Shown: in pieces, positions 32,236 through 42,091 of the stretch
Layout of the letters: the number at the start of each line of letters is the position of its first letter
How positions within the stretch are numbered: the stretch's first letter is position 1
Origin: Knufia peltigerae
Lineage: Eukaryota; Ascomycota; Eurotiomycetes; Chaetothyriales; Trichomeriaceae
Length of the DNA: 64,000 bases
Reading direction: 5' to 3'
Assembly: GCA_030247855.1 (NCBI GenBank)
Contig: JAPDRN010000008.1
Location: 496,001-560,000, forward strand
Translations under genes and position numbers: made by a program
Notes under the pieces: generated by a model
The model's input: only the letters and a program-made list of their open reading frames with translations
What the model was told of the DNA's origin: nothing
Databases searched by the model: none

Positions 32236-33012
32236 CTACGGTTTACACCCATTGCTTCCCATAGTACCCAAGAGATGTTCAAGGTCCTCATCATCAGTGT
32301 AGTGTGGCATCACAAAACCGAGCCGACTCATAGGCTCCCACCACCAGTCGCTGACAGTCTCGTTGGGTATGTTAGGCGTGGTGACAGGACCTGGTCTGAG
32401 ACTACCCGCTTCGCTAATGTCAATGTCAACGGAGCCAGCTGATCCATCAACCACGGTTGTTGCTTGTTGAAAAGTCATGTGACGATCATGGTCGATTTGA
32501 TACGGTCTCAAATGAACTTCGTGATGTCCACATTCGTGGACCTCTTCCCAACTTGAATCATCATTGGAGGAAGTTTGTAGCAGATCGTGGATGAAGAGTC
32601 GATCCTGATCCCAAAGCCAAATCCCGTCGTCGGCGAAGTCAAAAGGGCTGCCTCGAATACGTTCATATATCCCTGCGGAGTTGGATGTCTCTCCTACAGC
32701 ATCTCCCTGCTGTGGACTTTCCCGTGACGCGACAATGGGTATTGCAGGATCATGCATGGGATGGTCGCCTTCTGATACGACAGCCACATCATGCTCCAAA
32801 CCCTGACCGCGAGTCGGACGTGTTTGCTGCTGCGTCTGAGGCCGCACTCTTCGAGGTCTTTCGTGGCCTGATGTTGGCGTATCCCAGCCCAGTACTGGGT
32901 GACACCATCTTGTGGTAGCCTGAGCCCTGTGCAGTTTCGTCCTCTGGCGCTTCCGCGCAGGCTCTGTGTTCTCGTCTGCGTGAGTTTGATTTCCCGGACC
33001 TGGTAGCGCCAT
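32236..33012 (-). CDS. Hypothetical protein with basic N-terminus
   Basis: An intronless 258-codon frame. The N-terminal part is basic (ARKRQRTKLHRA), like a nuclear localisation signal. The remainder is hydrophilic and acidic, rich in Asp, Glu, Ser and His, with aromatic motifs such as DGIWLWDQDRLF and VSDWWWEP. No Zn2Cys6 or other DNA-binding domain could be found in it or in the 400 bp upstream. It could be a degraded regulator, a real orphan protein, or a chance frame. It lies between the thiolase-like and second BVMO genes. Confidence 0.35.
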   Translation of the reverse strand: MALPGPGNQTHADENTEPARKRQRTKLHRAQATTRWCHPVLGWDTPTSGHERPRRVRPQTQQQTRPTRGQGLEHDVAVVSEGDHPMHDPAIPIVASRESPQQGDAVGETSNSAGIYERIRGSPFDFADDGIWLWDQDRLFIHDLLQTSSNDDSSWEEVHECGHHEVHLRPYQIDHDRHMTFQQATTVVDGSAGSVDIDISEAGSLRPGPVTTPNIPNETVSDWWWEPMSRLGFVMPHYTDDEDLEHLLGTMGSNGCKP

Positions 33013-33826
33013 AGGATCTGATGGCGTGAGACTGACCTACGGGCTTTCCCGGCACAGAGCCAAATTGGACTTAATCAGGAGAAGGTGTACATGCGCTGGT
33101 CGCTTCTGGACCATGTGCCGCACTGGAATGCCTGCTGAATAACTTGTCGATATCCGAGTATATCCGGCCACTTAGCCATGCCCTGGTTCTAGCCGCGGCT
33201 GTCGCCCAGATTGACAGCTAATTTCTGCGGTCCAACGGCCGACATAGTTGGCCAGTCTCGTCCCACTTGAAGTGCCTGGTACAGGTTCTGGCTTCATAAG
33301 CCACTGCCTCGGATTACGGAGGCACTGAAGCGGTGCAGGATCGAGGAGGTTCATGCGGGTGTGGATAAACAAGCTTATCTAGATACATCCATTCCGCGGC
33401 ATCTTGGATCCGAGGAAAATCGACTTCCAAGCCTGTAATAGCCTAGTGTTGCCCTGATCCAGGATCTGAGGTGGGGAGTTTAGAACTAGTTTAACTCAGT
33501 TTGTCCTGCGAAGCGTAGCCGAGATTGTACGAGTACGAGTACTCCACCTATGGAACTATATGGCGGAAGAACGCCTATTCTAAAAGGCTGCAAATTATCT
33601 GAGCTTATCTATTGGTTCCCAAAACAGAACTACACGTGATCAAGCCCTCAGACTCCATGTCTCCCGCTTCACCGGGACCCTTTGGGGAGAAGTAAACCTC
33701 ACAGGCCAAGTTACGAACAAGTTTATGCCCGGATAGTAACAGCACTAGATCTTTGGGAATCTCATCTGCGCAACAGACTTTGGTATTGGCATTCAGGCTC
33801 GACATCTTCTCATGCTTGATACGGAG
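33013..33826. other. Intergenic region with both shared motifs but no clear gene
   Basis: This 814-bp stretch carries CCTCGG at 33307-33312, CCGCGG at 33394-33399 and CCGAGG at 33410-33415. If it is a promoter, the only gene it could drive is the orphan frame at 32236-33012. The small minus frames at 33172 and 33605 show no domain. Confidence 0.35.
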
Positions 33827-35772
33827 TTACTCGACCGTCCAAGGAGTATCACCATTCCTGATATAGCTTGCGAGCCCCTGCACGCTGCCCGTTAGATTTG
33901 CCTTGATCACGCCGCTGCCGAGATACGCGAAACGATTTCGGTAACGATAGGTAATCTCATAGTCTTCGAATCGTGGTTCCTGAATCGTTTTCAAGTAGTG
34001 GATGGCCTGTTATCTCGTCAGTAGGGACTGTGGCATTGCGCAACACACGTACAGATCCTGGCCAGATGTAGATGCGGTTTTCAATCTTGCCATCTTTCCA
34101 CCAGCTGCGGCATTTTTCCTGCCAGACCGTGTCTCTGTGCATCTCATCCATATGCTCAAAAATGTCATCCACCACTTCCTGCTTGGCCGAGAGATACTTT
34201 ATCCCTTCGGTCGAAATGCGTTTGATCACCTTGAGAATATACTCAATGTTTGTTTCCACAGAAGGCAGTAGCGCGCCATTGGCCCAGGCTGCGCCGGGAC
34301 CGACAATCGAAAAGTAGTTGGGAAATCTATAGTTGAATAAGCGAAGGACTTAGGCGGAGAACAGAGACACTTACCTAGGTGCTGACATGCCAAAGTAAAG
34401 ATTGACACCCTCGCCCCATTCTTCCTGTATACTGACACCTTGTGCATTGACAACCTTGAATGCGGGTCTAAATGCCACTTTGAACCCAGTCGCGCATACT
34501 AGAATATCCATTTTGTGTTCGACTCCATCAGCAGTTAGTAACCCATTTTCGGTAATGCGTTCGATGTCATCGTAGATATGCTTAACGTTAGGTTGCACGA
34601 GAGCCTCGAGATAGCCCTCACCCGGGCTTAGTCGGCGGCATCCAGGGGAGAATGTTGGAAAGAGGTGTTTCTTTAGTTGGTCGTGACCTGGACCTAATCT
34701 TCGAAGCATTGAGTCTGTGATTGCCTTTCGGAACAGATTGTTCTGTTGGGAGTTCTGCTTGAAAGCGAAAAAAAAGCCGTTGAGTTCTGCTTCCATCTTT
34801 TGGCGGTACTCCAGGTGATACTGCGGATCTTCTCGAAACCTGCGCTTCTCCTCCTCGCTGTACAGCTGAGGTCCTTGCGGGGTGGCCTCCTGACTTGACC
34901 CTAAGAGCTCACTAATCGGGGGACTAATCCAGGTCGGGCTGCGTATGTACACTTGGACTTCCTTGCAGATTGGTTGAATGTTGGGTAACACTTGAACGCT
35001 GCTTGATCCCGTCCCTATGAGACCGACGACTTTATCCTTGAAGTCAACACTGTGGTCCCAGTTTGCTGTGTGCATTACAGGCCCTTTGAATTTTTCTCGG
35101 CCCTCTAGGTCAGGCCATTTCCAATTGTTCAGAATTCCTGGAGATGGTCAATCTACCGAATACTTCGTGCAGAACGACTGGGAAATTACCTGTCCCATTA
35201 ACTAGAACGTGACACCAGTCGTTCCAGGTGTTCTTAGACACTTGATCCTCGAGCGTGAGTCGCCAGATACCATCCTCCTCCTCAAACCTAGCCTCAATAA
35301 CTTTTGTGTTTAGCTTCATATACTTGTGCAGTTGGTATTTATTGGCGAATCTTTCGAAGTATTGCCGAATCTCCTCCCCACCTGCAAAGAAGCTCGTCCA
35401 TTCGGTGTTGGGCTCAAATGTGTAGGTGTAAATATGAGCAGGAACGTCACAGGCCACGCCGGGATAGGTGTTCTCAAGCCACGTGCCACCAAAGTCGCGA
35501 TTCTTGTCAAATAAAGTAAGTTCGTAAGACCCTTCTTCGAGCATTCTTTGAGCTTTATAAGCCAGACATAAGCCAGAGGCTCCGGCGCCAACACATGCCA
35601 GACGTAACTTCTCTGGCTTGGAGTGATACTGCTGCATGATTTCATATTTCCCAGTCTTGGAAGCCGCAGGGTTCAGGTGAGCATATGAGAAGTTGACGCT
35701 GCTAGCCTGAGCCACCAGAGATCCAAGACCAACACTAGCCTGCTCAGTCGGTGGAGAAGAAATGTCACCCAT
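33827..35772 (-). CDS. Baeyer-Villiger-type flavin monooxygenase 2
   Basis: The protein begins MGDISSPPTEQASVG. It has FAD motif ACVGAGASGLCLAY, GGTWLENTYPGVACDVPAH, the perfect BVMO fingerprint FKGPVMHTANWD, NADPH motif GLIGTGSSSVQV and LVCATGFKVAF. Introns follow VNGTG, GMSAPR and WPGSV. The last exon ends YIRNGDTPWTVE with a stop at 33827-33829. It is a paralogue of the gene at 24478 but clearly diverged. The N-terminal extension before the FAD site resembles that of large alicyclic or steroid ketone monooxygenases. Two BVMOs suggest two separate oxygen insertions, or two substrates. Confidence 0.93.
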
Positions 35773-36338
35773 GTCTGCGAATCAACAAGAGTAGACTTGG
35801 GACGTTCGATGGTTCGAGTATGCTGAGAGCGTAATAGTAGATGTTTGGCAAATCTTATGCAAAAAGATTACAGTGCAAGCCAATGCCAGCCTCGGAAGGC
35901 CTATATGCGGCCGCCCGCGGCTCGTGAGAACCGGATTGGATGCTCGGGCAGCTGTGATGGGGTCACGCCACTCTTACTGAATACTAGTGGCTTGCTGAAA
36001 ATCGTACCGGATCCGACCATCTTGTTGGAAATAGAGTGAAGACTGTCTCGTATACCATAATACTGAGGAACTCTCGTATCCGACCGGAATACCGATAGAG
36101 CTTAACGATAAACCCATCATGCACCGGCAAAAACCTCGTTCTCTGCTCAAGACATCTGGCTTCATGCGCTCAATCACAACAAGAGGCTACCACTAGCAAA
36201 CCACGTTTCGTGATGCATGTGTCACGTCTGCGACTATCATCAGACACAGTGTTATCATCCAAAGAAGTATTGCTCGGACTAGAAACTCTATCTTGCGGGG
36301 CCGGAACAGTTCTATACAACCGATTATCTCGACCCTCC
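35773..36338. promoter_or_regulatory. BVMO 2 promoter with CCGCGG and Far-type box
   Basis: CCTCGG at 35890-35895 and CCGCGG at 35915-35920, both within 150 bp of the start. The remainder up to the thiolase 3' end shows nothing recognisable. Confidence 0.45.
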
Positions 36339-37741
36339 CTATAGCTTTTCGTTTACAAACAAGCCAGCCATACCTTGCCCGGACCCAACACACATCGAGG
36401 TCACGAGAATCTGCTTCCTGACTCTCCGAGCCTCGCTCAGAATAGTGCATATCTGTCTTGCCCCCGTAGCGCCGAGTGGGTGACCGATGGCGATCGCACC
36501 TCCACGAGGGTTCAGTTTTTCATGATCCAGGCCAAGTGCTCTCTGGCAGTATACGGCCATCGATGCGAAAGCTTCATTGATCTCGATTATATCGACATCC
36601 TCTTGCGATAGCCGGAATCTTTGCAGTAACTTTGGGATGGCAACCACAGGACCGGTGCCCATGATACGTGGCGATACGCCGGCAACGGCGGCACCACAAT
36701 ATTTACCCAAGACTGGTTGACCAAGCTCAAGGGCTTTTGAACGTTTCATCAGGAGAATTGCGGCGGCTTCGACTGTGAGAACATATTCCATCAACAGGTA
36801 CAATCACTTACCGCCATCTGTAGTTTGGCTGGCATTTCCAGCCGTGGTATGCGTGCCGAATTGGGGCATTGCGGGCTTGAGCTTCGACAAGCTCTCGACT
36901 GTGGTGTTGTACCTAGGCCCTTCGTCTCGTGTTATTACAATAGTAGTGCGGTGGCCTGCCGAGTCTAAGACTGTCGCGTCAATCGGAACAATCTCGTCGT
37001 CGAACCAACCGGCCTTCTGGGCGACCTCTGCTCTTCGGAACGACTCCGCAGCGTACTGGTCTTGGTGATGTCTGGAGATGTTGAATTCTGTGCTGACGTT
37101 CTCTGAAGTTTGAATCATGGGCTGAGCGCAATCTGCTGCGTCTTTGTTTGCCATGATCTCTTCAGGCAAAGGGTCCGGGGGAGGAGGACTGTTGGTCATG
37201 CTTTCCCCGCCCACTACGAGGCCGATCTCGATATCACCGGCCATGATCTGGTTGGCGACATCCTGAACTGCTTTTAAGCCACTCGCGCAAAAGCGATCCA
37301 GGGAACTCGCCGTAGTGGTAGCAGGGAAACCCGCAGCAAGCGACGCTGCACGGATCTTGTACGCGGATTTGCCATCTCCGACCTGCATTCTCTATGTTAG
37401 CATCCTGTTCTCGCTCTGTAGGTGGACCAAGTTCTTTCATTTGCCAAACAAATATCATCGACCAGTCTGGGGTCAATCTTGCTCCTTTGTAGGACGTGTT
37501 TCAGGAGCTGGTATATGAGTGATTCGAGGCTCATATCCTTGAAACCACCCCTTCTCGCCTTCGTCAGCGGCGTACGAATCGCAAGCGTGATTACGACATC
37601 GTCGGGTGCTTTTTTCGTTCTAAAGTCCAGTCAATATGAAACAATATGTGCATGGCTAGAAAGGTTGGGATACAATGAATCTCTTCCAGTCTCACTACGT
37701 TGTAAGTGAGGAAGAAGCTGGCTAAGACGATTTAGTGCCAT
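36339..37741 (-). CDS. Peroxisomal 3-ketoacyl-CoA thiolase with PTS2
   Basis: The main part has all thiolase motifs: DRFCASGLKAV (nucleophile Cys), EINEAFASMA, IAIGHPLGATGA and CVGSGQGMAGL. Upstream exons begin MALNRLSQLLPHLQ, whose RLSQLLPHL is a perfect PTS2 nonapeptide (R-L-x5-H-L). After the first intron the reading continues PDDVVITLAIRTPLTKARRGGF. The junction after VDDICL seems to use a GC donor (TTG|GCAAAT), with a CTAAC branch site before the AATGCAG acceptor; this junction and the first intron's exact ends are uncertain. The enzyme releases acetyl- or propionyl-CoA in the final beta-oxidation step, in the peroxisome. It diverges from the Fox2-like gene. Confidence 0.9.
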
Positions 37742-38436
37742 ATTCAAGGTTGAAGTGCTCCGATGACCCTAGTGCAAAAGATGGATGATCGAGTTCAAGG
37801 AATGTAAATTTGGGGATAATCAGTCCTATAACGTGCCCAAGGTACAGTTCGAAGCTAGCGCTTGGCAGATAGCTTCGGGCGAGAGCCTGACATGTCCTAA
37901 ACTCGGAATGAGTGTCGTTGGTGCCGAGGCGGGGGTCTCCCTTACATACCCAGGGGCACAGTGAGCAAAGTTGGAACCAGTGGTCTCTCGCTCAAGCCAC
38001 CGTCCTACGTAGTCACCTTCATATCGTACAAATCTTACGCCAATAGTTACCTTAGCGTGTTTGTCCATACCCCTGACTCATTCCCTACATCTGAACGATG
38101 TCTAGCGAGGTCGTCGCTCCAATAAAGGAATGTAAATTTCGGAGTGGCCTGAAATACCACCCAAACTTTGTAAAGCTATTCCGAGCGCATGAGAACCGTC
38201 CCCTGGAAAACCATCCAACCGCAGAAGTTTCTACGCGCTGCTGAAAATTGCCATCTCTGCTGTGAATATTCCCTAGTGCCGCGGTTGAGTATCCGAGCCA
38301 ATGACGCCTACCATTCCGTGGCCCCACAACTGGTAAGTTAGTGGTCGCTGGTTACAGACTGTATCTTGATAGCAGAAGAATGTTGGAAAAGAACTCGGCT
38401 CGCGACATCTGCTACAGTCTCAACGAAACGTCGTGA
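37742..38436. promoter_or_regulatory. Divergent thiolase/Fox2-like promoter with both shared motifs
   Basis: CCGAGG at 37924-37929 and CCGCGG at 38279-38284. These 695 bp separate two peroxisomal beta-oxidation genes, which would allow coordinated expression. Confidence 0.5.
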
Positions 38437-40362
38437 GTGATGGCGATAGAGACCTTTCGATTCGATGGCCAAACCGTGGTCGTCACCGGTGCTGGTGGGG
38501 GACTTGGGAGAGCATACGCACTATTCTTCGCTGCCAGGGGAGCAAATGTCGTGGTTAACGATATGGGCGGCTCAGTGGATGGTAAAGGGAGAGCTGCCAA
38601 GGTTGCACCATCACGACATTTTCAAGCAATCTGAAACTTACAATAAAATAGGTTGCCAGTCGAGTTCGGGATGAAATAGAGGCAGCGGGTGGAAAGGCTG
38701 TCGCGAACTACGACAGCGTGGAAGACGGGGAGAAAATTATACAGACAGCTATTGACACTTTCGGACACATCGACATCCTCATCAATAATGCCGGCATCCT
38801 GCGCGACAAAAGTTTTAAGAATATGACGGATCGAGATTTTGACTTCGTCTACAAGGTGCATCTCGCAGGGACATTCAAGTGCACGAAAGCCGCATGGCCG
38901 TATTTCGTTAGACAGGGCCACGGACGAATCATCAATACTACCTCTGCTTCCGGTCTGTTTGGTAATTTTGGCCAAGTCAATTACGCATCGGCCAAGCTCG
39001 CAATTGTTGGCCTCACCAAAGCGCTGGCAGTTGAGGGCAAAGGATCGAATATCTTCTGCAATGCAATCTGCCCAGTTGTTGCAAGTAGGATGACGGAGAC
39101 AGTCATGTCGCCAGAGGAACTAATGAACATAAGGCCGGAGCTCGTCGCTCCATTTGTGGCTTTTCTCGTCCACCGGTCCACAACCTCGGAGACCGGTTCA
39201 ATCTTCGAGATTGGTGGTGGTCACATGGGAAAACTACGGTGGCAGCGCACACAATGCCTGCAGGTCAGTAACAACACTCCCATCAGCTTGGACGAGCTTC
39301 TGTTGAGATGGAACCGGTTCAACTGCTCCGACCCCTCAAGGCCATCCAGCGATGCGGCGTACTCGGTCTCTCCGTCTGTGAACCCTGCCGGCCTTCGGTT
39401 TGATGGAAGAGTTGTGATAGTGACGGCTGGATCCACGCCAACCGGACGGCACATTTGCAAGCAACTTGCGTCCCTTGGTGCTTGTGTCGTCATCAATGAT
39501 AGCACTGGTACCGGAAGCATCGTGGCAGAGATTCAACACGATGGCGGTAGAGCTATTGGATGCCAAATACCTCCCGGAAAGAGCGACATCTTGATCAAGA
39601 CTGCCCTGCAAACTTTCGGCAAGATTGACATCCTGATAGATAACGACGAGTATCCATTACGGAGACCATTTGGCGAACTCACCGAGCTCCAATGGGAAAG
39701 CACCGTGCATGATCAGCTACGAGGGAACTTTCAGCTGCTCAAAGCAGCTTATCCTTACATGACTCGCCAGAAATACGGAAGGATAGTCTGCATTTTCGGG
39801 TCGAACGTGTTGGGCGGCAACGTCGGGGCTTCGGAGCAGTGTGCAGCAGTACGTTCAGACCACCCGCGGCACTCGACCCATTGGTGTCAGCTGTGCAACT
39901 GTCAACACGAAACTTGCTGACTGGGAACAGAAACACGGCATCCTAGGGATGGCGAAGACCTTGGCCATTGAAGGCCGCAAGAACAACATCCTCGTCAACA
40001 GCGTCAGTGTCAACCCTGAAGCAGGGCTATCTATGTCGGAAGACTGTTCACAACACATCTCACCTGCAAATATCAGCTCTCTCGTGCTGCTGCTTGCATC
40101 GGACCGACTACCCGAGCCCTCCTCAGGGCTCCTGCTCGAGATAGACTCTAGGAGCTGTTCAACCGTCGGGTGGCAGCGCACTCGAGGTTATAGCTACCCT
40201 ACAGACGGCAACATCACACCTGAAATGGTGGCTTCCAAGTGGCAGACGATCGTGGACTTCGACAACGGCCTTTGCGACCATCCAAAGACTAGTCAAGAAG
40301 GAGTGAAGTACGTGATGGAAAGTGCATTCAAGGGGAAACGAGCTTCGACATCCAAGTTATAG
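38437..40362 (+). CDS. Shortened Fox2/MFE-2-like protein: two SDR domains, no hydratase, PTS1 SKL
   Basis: Exons 38437-38601, 38652-39848 and 39931-40362 give 597 aa. Domain 1 (about 1-260) is an intact (3R)-hydroxyacyl-CoA dehydrogenase: TGAGGGLGRAYA, NNAGILRDKSF, NTTSASG and YASAKLA. Domain 2 (about 310-540) aligns along its length but is degenerate. Its Gly motif is TAGSTPTGRH, NNAG is replaced by DNDE, and the Tyr-x3-Lys site reads QCAAK, with Gln for Tyr. Fungal Fox2 normally continues with a MaoC-type hydratase-2 domain to about 900 aa. Here the protein stops after domain 2 with ASTSKL, a canonical PTS1. So this is probably a one-active-site dehydrogenase that needs a separate hydratase. 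Confidence 0.9.
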
Positions 40363-41140
40363 AAGCGAGCTATGGAGCCAGCCCTGCCGGTATCTGAAAA
40401 CAGGGAACGGAGCAAGATTCTCTGCTAGGGCCAACACTGAAAATAGAACATCGCTATGGTGAATTGGAGTATCGTGTACTCATTTATGCGAAGGCACGCT
40501 AGATGCGTGAAACAAACCCTTCATTCTTGATACGCTCTCGTTTCCATGACTAGCCTGCTGGATTGCTTTGACGGAAAAGGGTCTGTCACCTCCTACTTAT
40601 TATTTTACACGACGAAGCTAGCTATGCGGCACTAATTGGCAGTTGAGTAGTGTCTATTCCGAGCATAATCGAGAGGCTCAATCGTCCCATACGTCGAAAG
40701 ATAGAATTGAGATAAGACTGCCTCCCCTTTAGAGACAATTATTGCAGCATTCCAAATCTGTGAATACCAAGGACCACACATACCATTGGTGATTCTAGCT
40801 GGACATACTCCTCAATAACAAATCCTTTGATGGAGGGATAGCGAGGCTAAACCGGAGAGTTGGGCCTCGAAGCTTTGCGAAAGAAAAAAGAGTTATCAAA
40901 TAAAGCAGCGATTAGGTCATAGGAAAGGCTTAGGGATCGAAAGCGGTGTGGGATCAGACCGGTAGCATATCTTGCCGGACAGACGACTATGCATGTACTC
41001 TTCATATACATCTGCGCCGTTGTACCTCGCCGCGGTGGTTTTTCTGTGGCAGCAGTGGTGCCAGTCTCTCTCACACACGCTGACGATTCCCTTTTGTTGA
41101 GTGAGAGTGAAACAGCGAGACGAAATCGGTGTGTCGATCT
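40363..41140. other. Intergenic region between convergent Fox2-like and SRPBCC genes
   Basis: 778 bp between two 3' ends. One CCGCGG (41030-41035) lies near the SRPBCC 3' end and is unlikely to be a promoter element. AT-rich in the middle; no gene recognised. Confidence 0.4.
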
Positions 41141-41584
41141 TCAAGACAAAGCCTTCTTCAAACCCCTCAAAGCCTCCAGCACGAAAGGCTCAAAGGTGGC
41201 CGCAATTGCTGGGATAGCGTCCTCAGTGGCCTCCTTGGAGTCGATCCACCATGTCACCGTAGTTGATCCCTCGCCCCGACTTTCGAGTTTCCAATTGCCA
41301 TAGAGGGTGGGAACCTGCCCTCCCTCAAATTCCACCTTGTAAGAGATAAGGTGCTGTTCTTGATCTAGCACCTCCAAAGTTTCATACGCGCGGCTGGCGG
41401 ACGCTGCAACCCCTCCGGCCATCACAGTGCGTACGGTGCCAATTCCATGGCCGTCGACGGTGCAAGATTTGATCGGCATCCAGGCCTTGAGAGCCCCGAA
41501 ACTTGATAGCAGGGCCCATATTTGCTCGATGGGAGTCTCCCATGTCACCTGCTTTTCAAGAACCTTTGTCCGAGGGGGAGCCAT
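41141..41584 (-). CDS. SRPBCC/START-like (polyketide cyclase/dehydrase-like) protein
   Basis: A single exon encodes 147 aa. The family opening, VTWETPIEQIWALLSSFGALKAWMP, is the first strand and helices of the helix-grip fold. GIGTVRTVM and ISYKVEFEGG are mid strands, and FEPFVLEALRGLKKAL is the long C-terminal helix. Such proteins bind hydrophobic ligands in a cavity; some catalyse cyclisation or isomerisation. Its place between the Fox2-like gene and the second transporter suggests a role in binding or reshaping an intermediate. The lipocalin-like protein at 14192 may play a related part. Confidence 0.8.
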   Translation of the reverse strand: MAPPRTKVLEKQVTWETPIEQIWALLSSFGALKAWMPIKSCTVDGHGIGTVRTVMAGGVAASASRAYETLEVLDQEQHLISYKVEFEGGQVPTLYGNWKLESRGEGSTTVTWWIDSKEATEDAIPAIAATFEPFVLEALRGLKKALS

Positions 41585-42091
41585 TGGAGTCGCACAGTTG
41601 CGGGTATTATGTGGTAAGACAAGGGATAGTGGTCTTTCTTACTTCTGGCACTCGACAAAATGAACTGGGGCGCTGGGATATTTAGCAAAGGCTGATGAAG
41701 AGCTTGTGGTTCGACGAGGTCCTTCAAGCCGTGGACCGCGATTGGACTGGAATGTCGCCGGCATTTTCGGGATAGCTGGGGTTTCTGTTTCGGCTCAACG
41801 TCATGTACACATGCAGTGGAGAGGAAAAGTTATGCGGCGAGAATTCTGTAGAGCCACCACGCCATGTGGCCACGACCACAAATTCCACTGGTGGCTTAGC
41901 AAGCATAGCAAATAATCTGTGCAATTTTGTATTTTACTAGCTGGTACCACTGATGACTGCTATAGCCGGTGAGGCATTTGCCGTCACTATGAAAGGAGGT
42001 TTAGACGAGTAAGGTGGCTTTGTGGGATTCAGAGAGGAACAGAGATACTTCTTTGGACCAAGACAAAACCTGTTGGAAGATCTCAGATGCT
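41585..42091. other. Upstream region of the SRPBCC gene
   Basis: 507 bp without either shared promoter motif and without a recognisable gene. It also contains the 3' flank of the second MFS gene. Confidence 0.35.
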
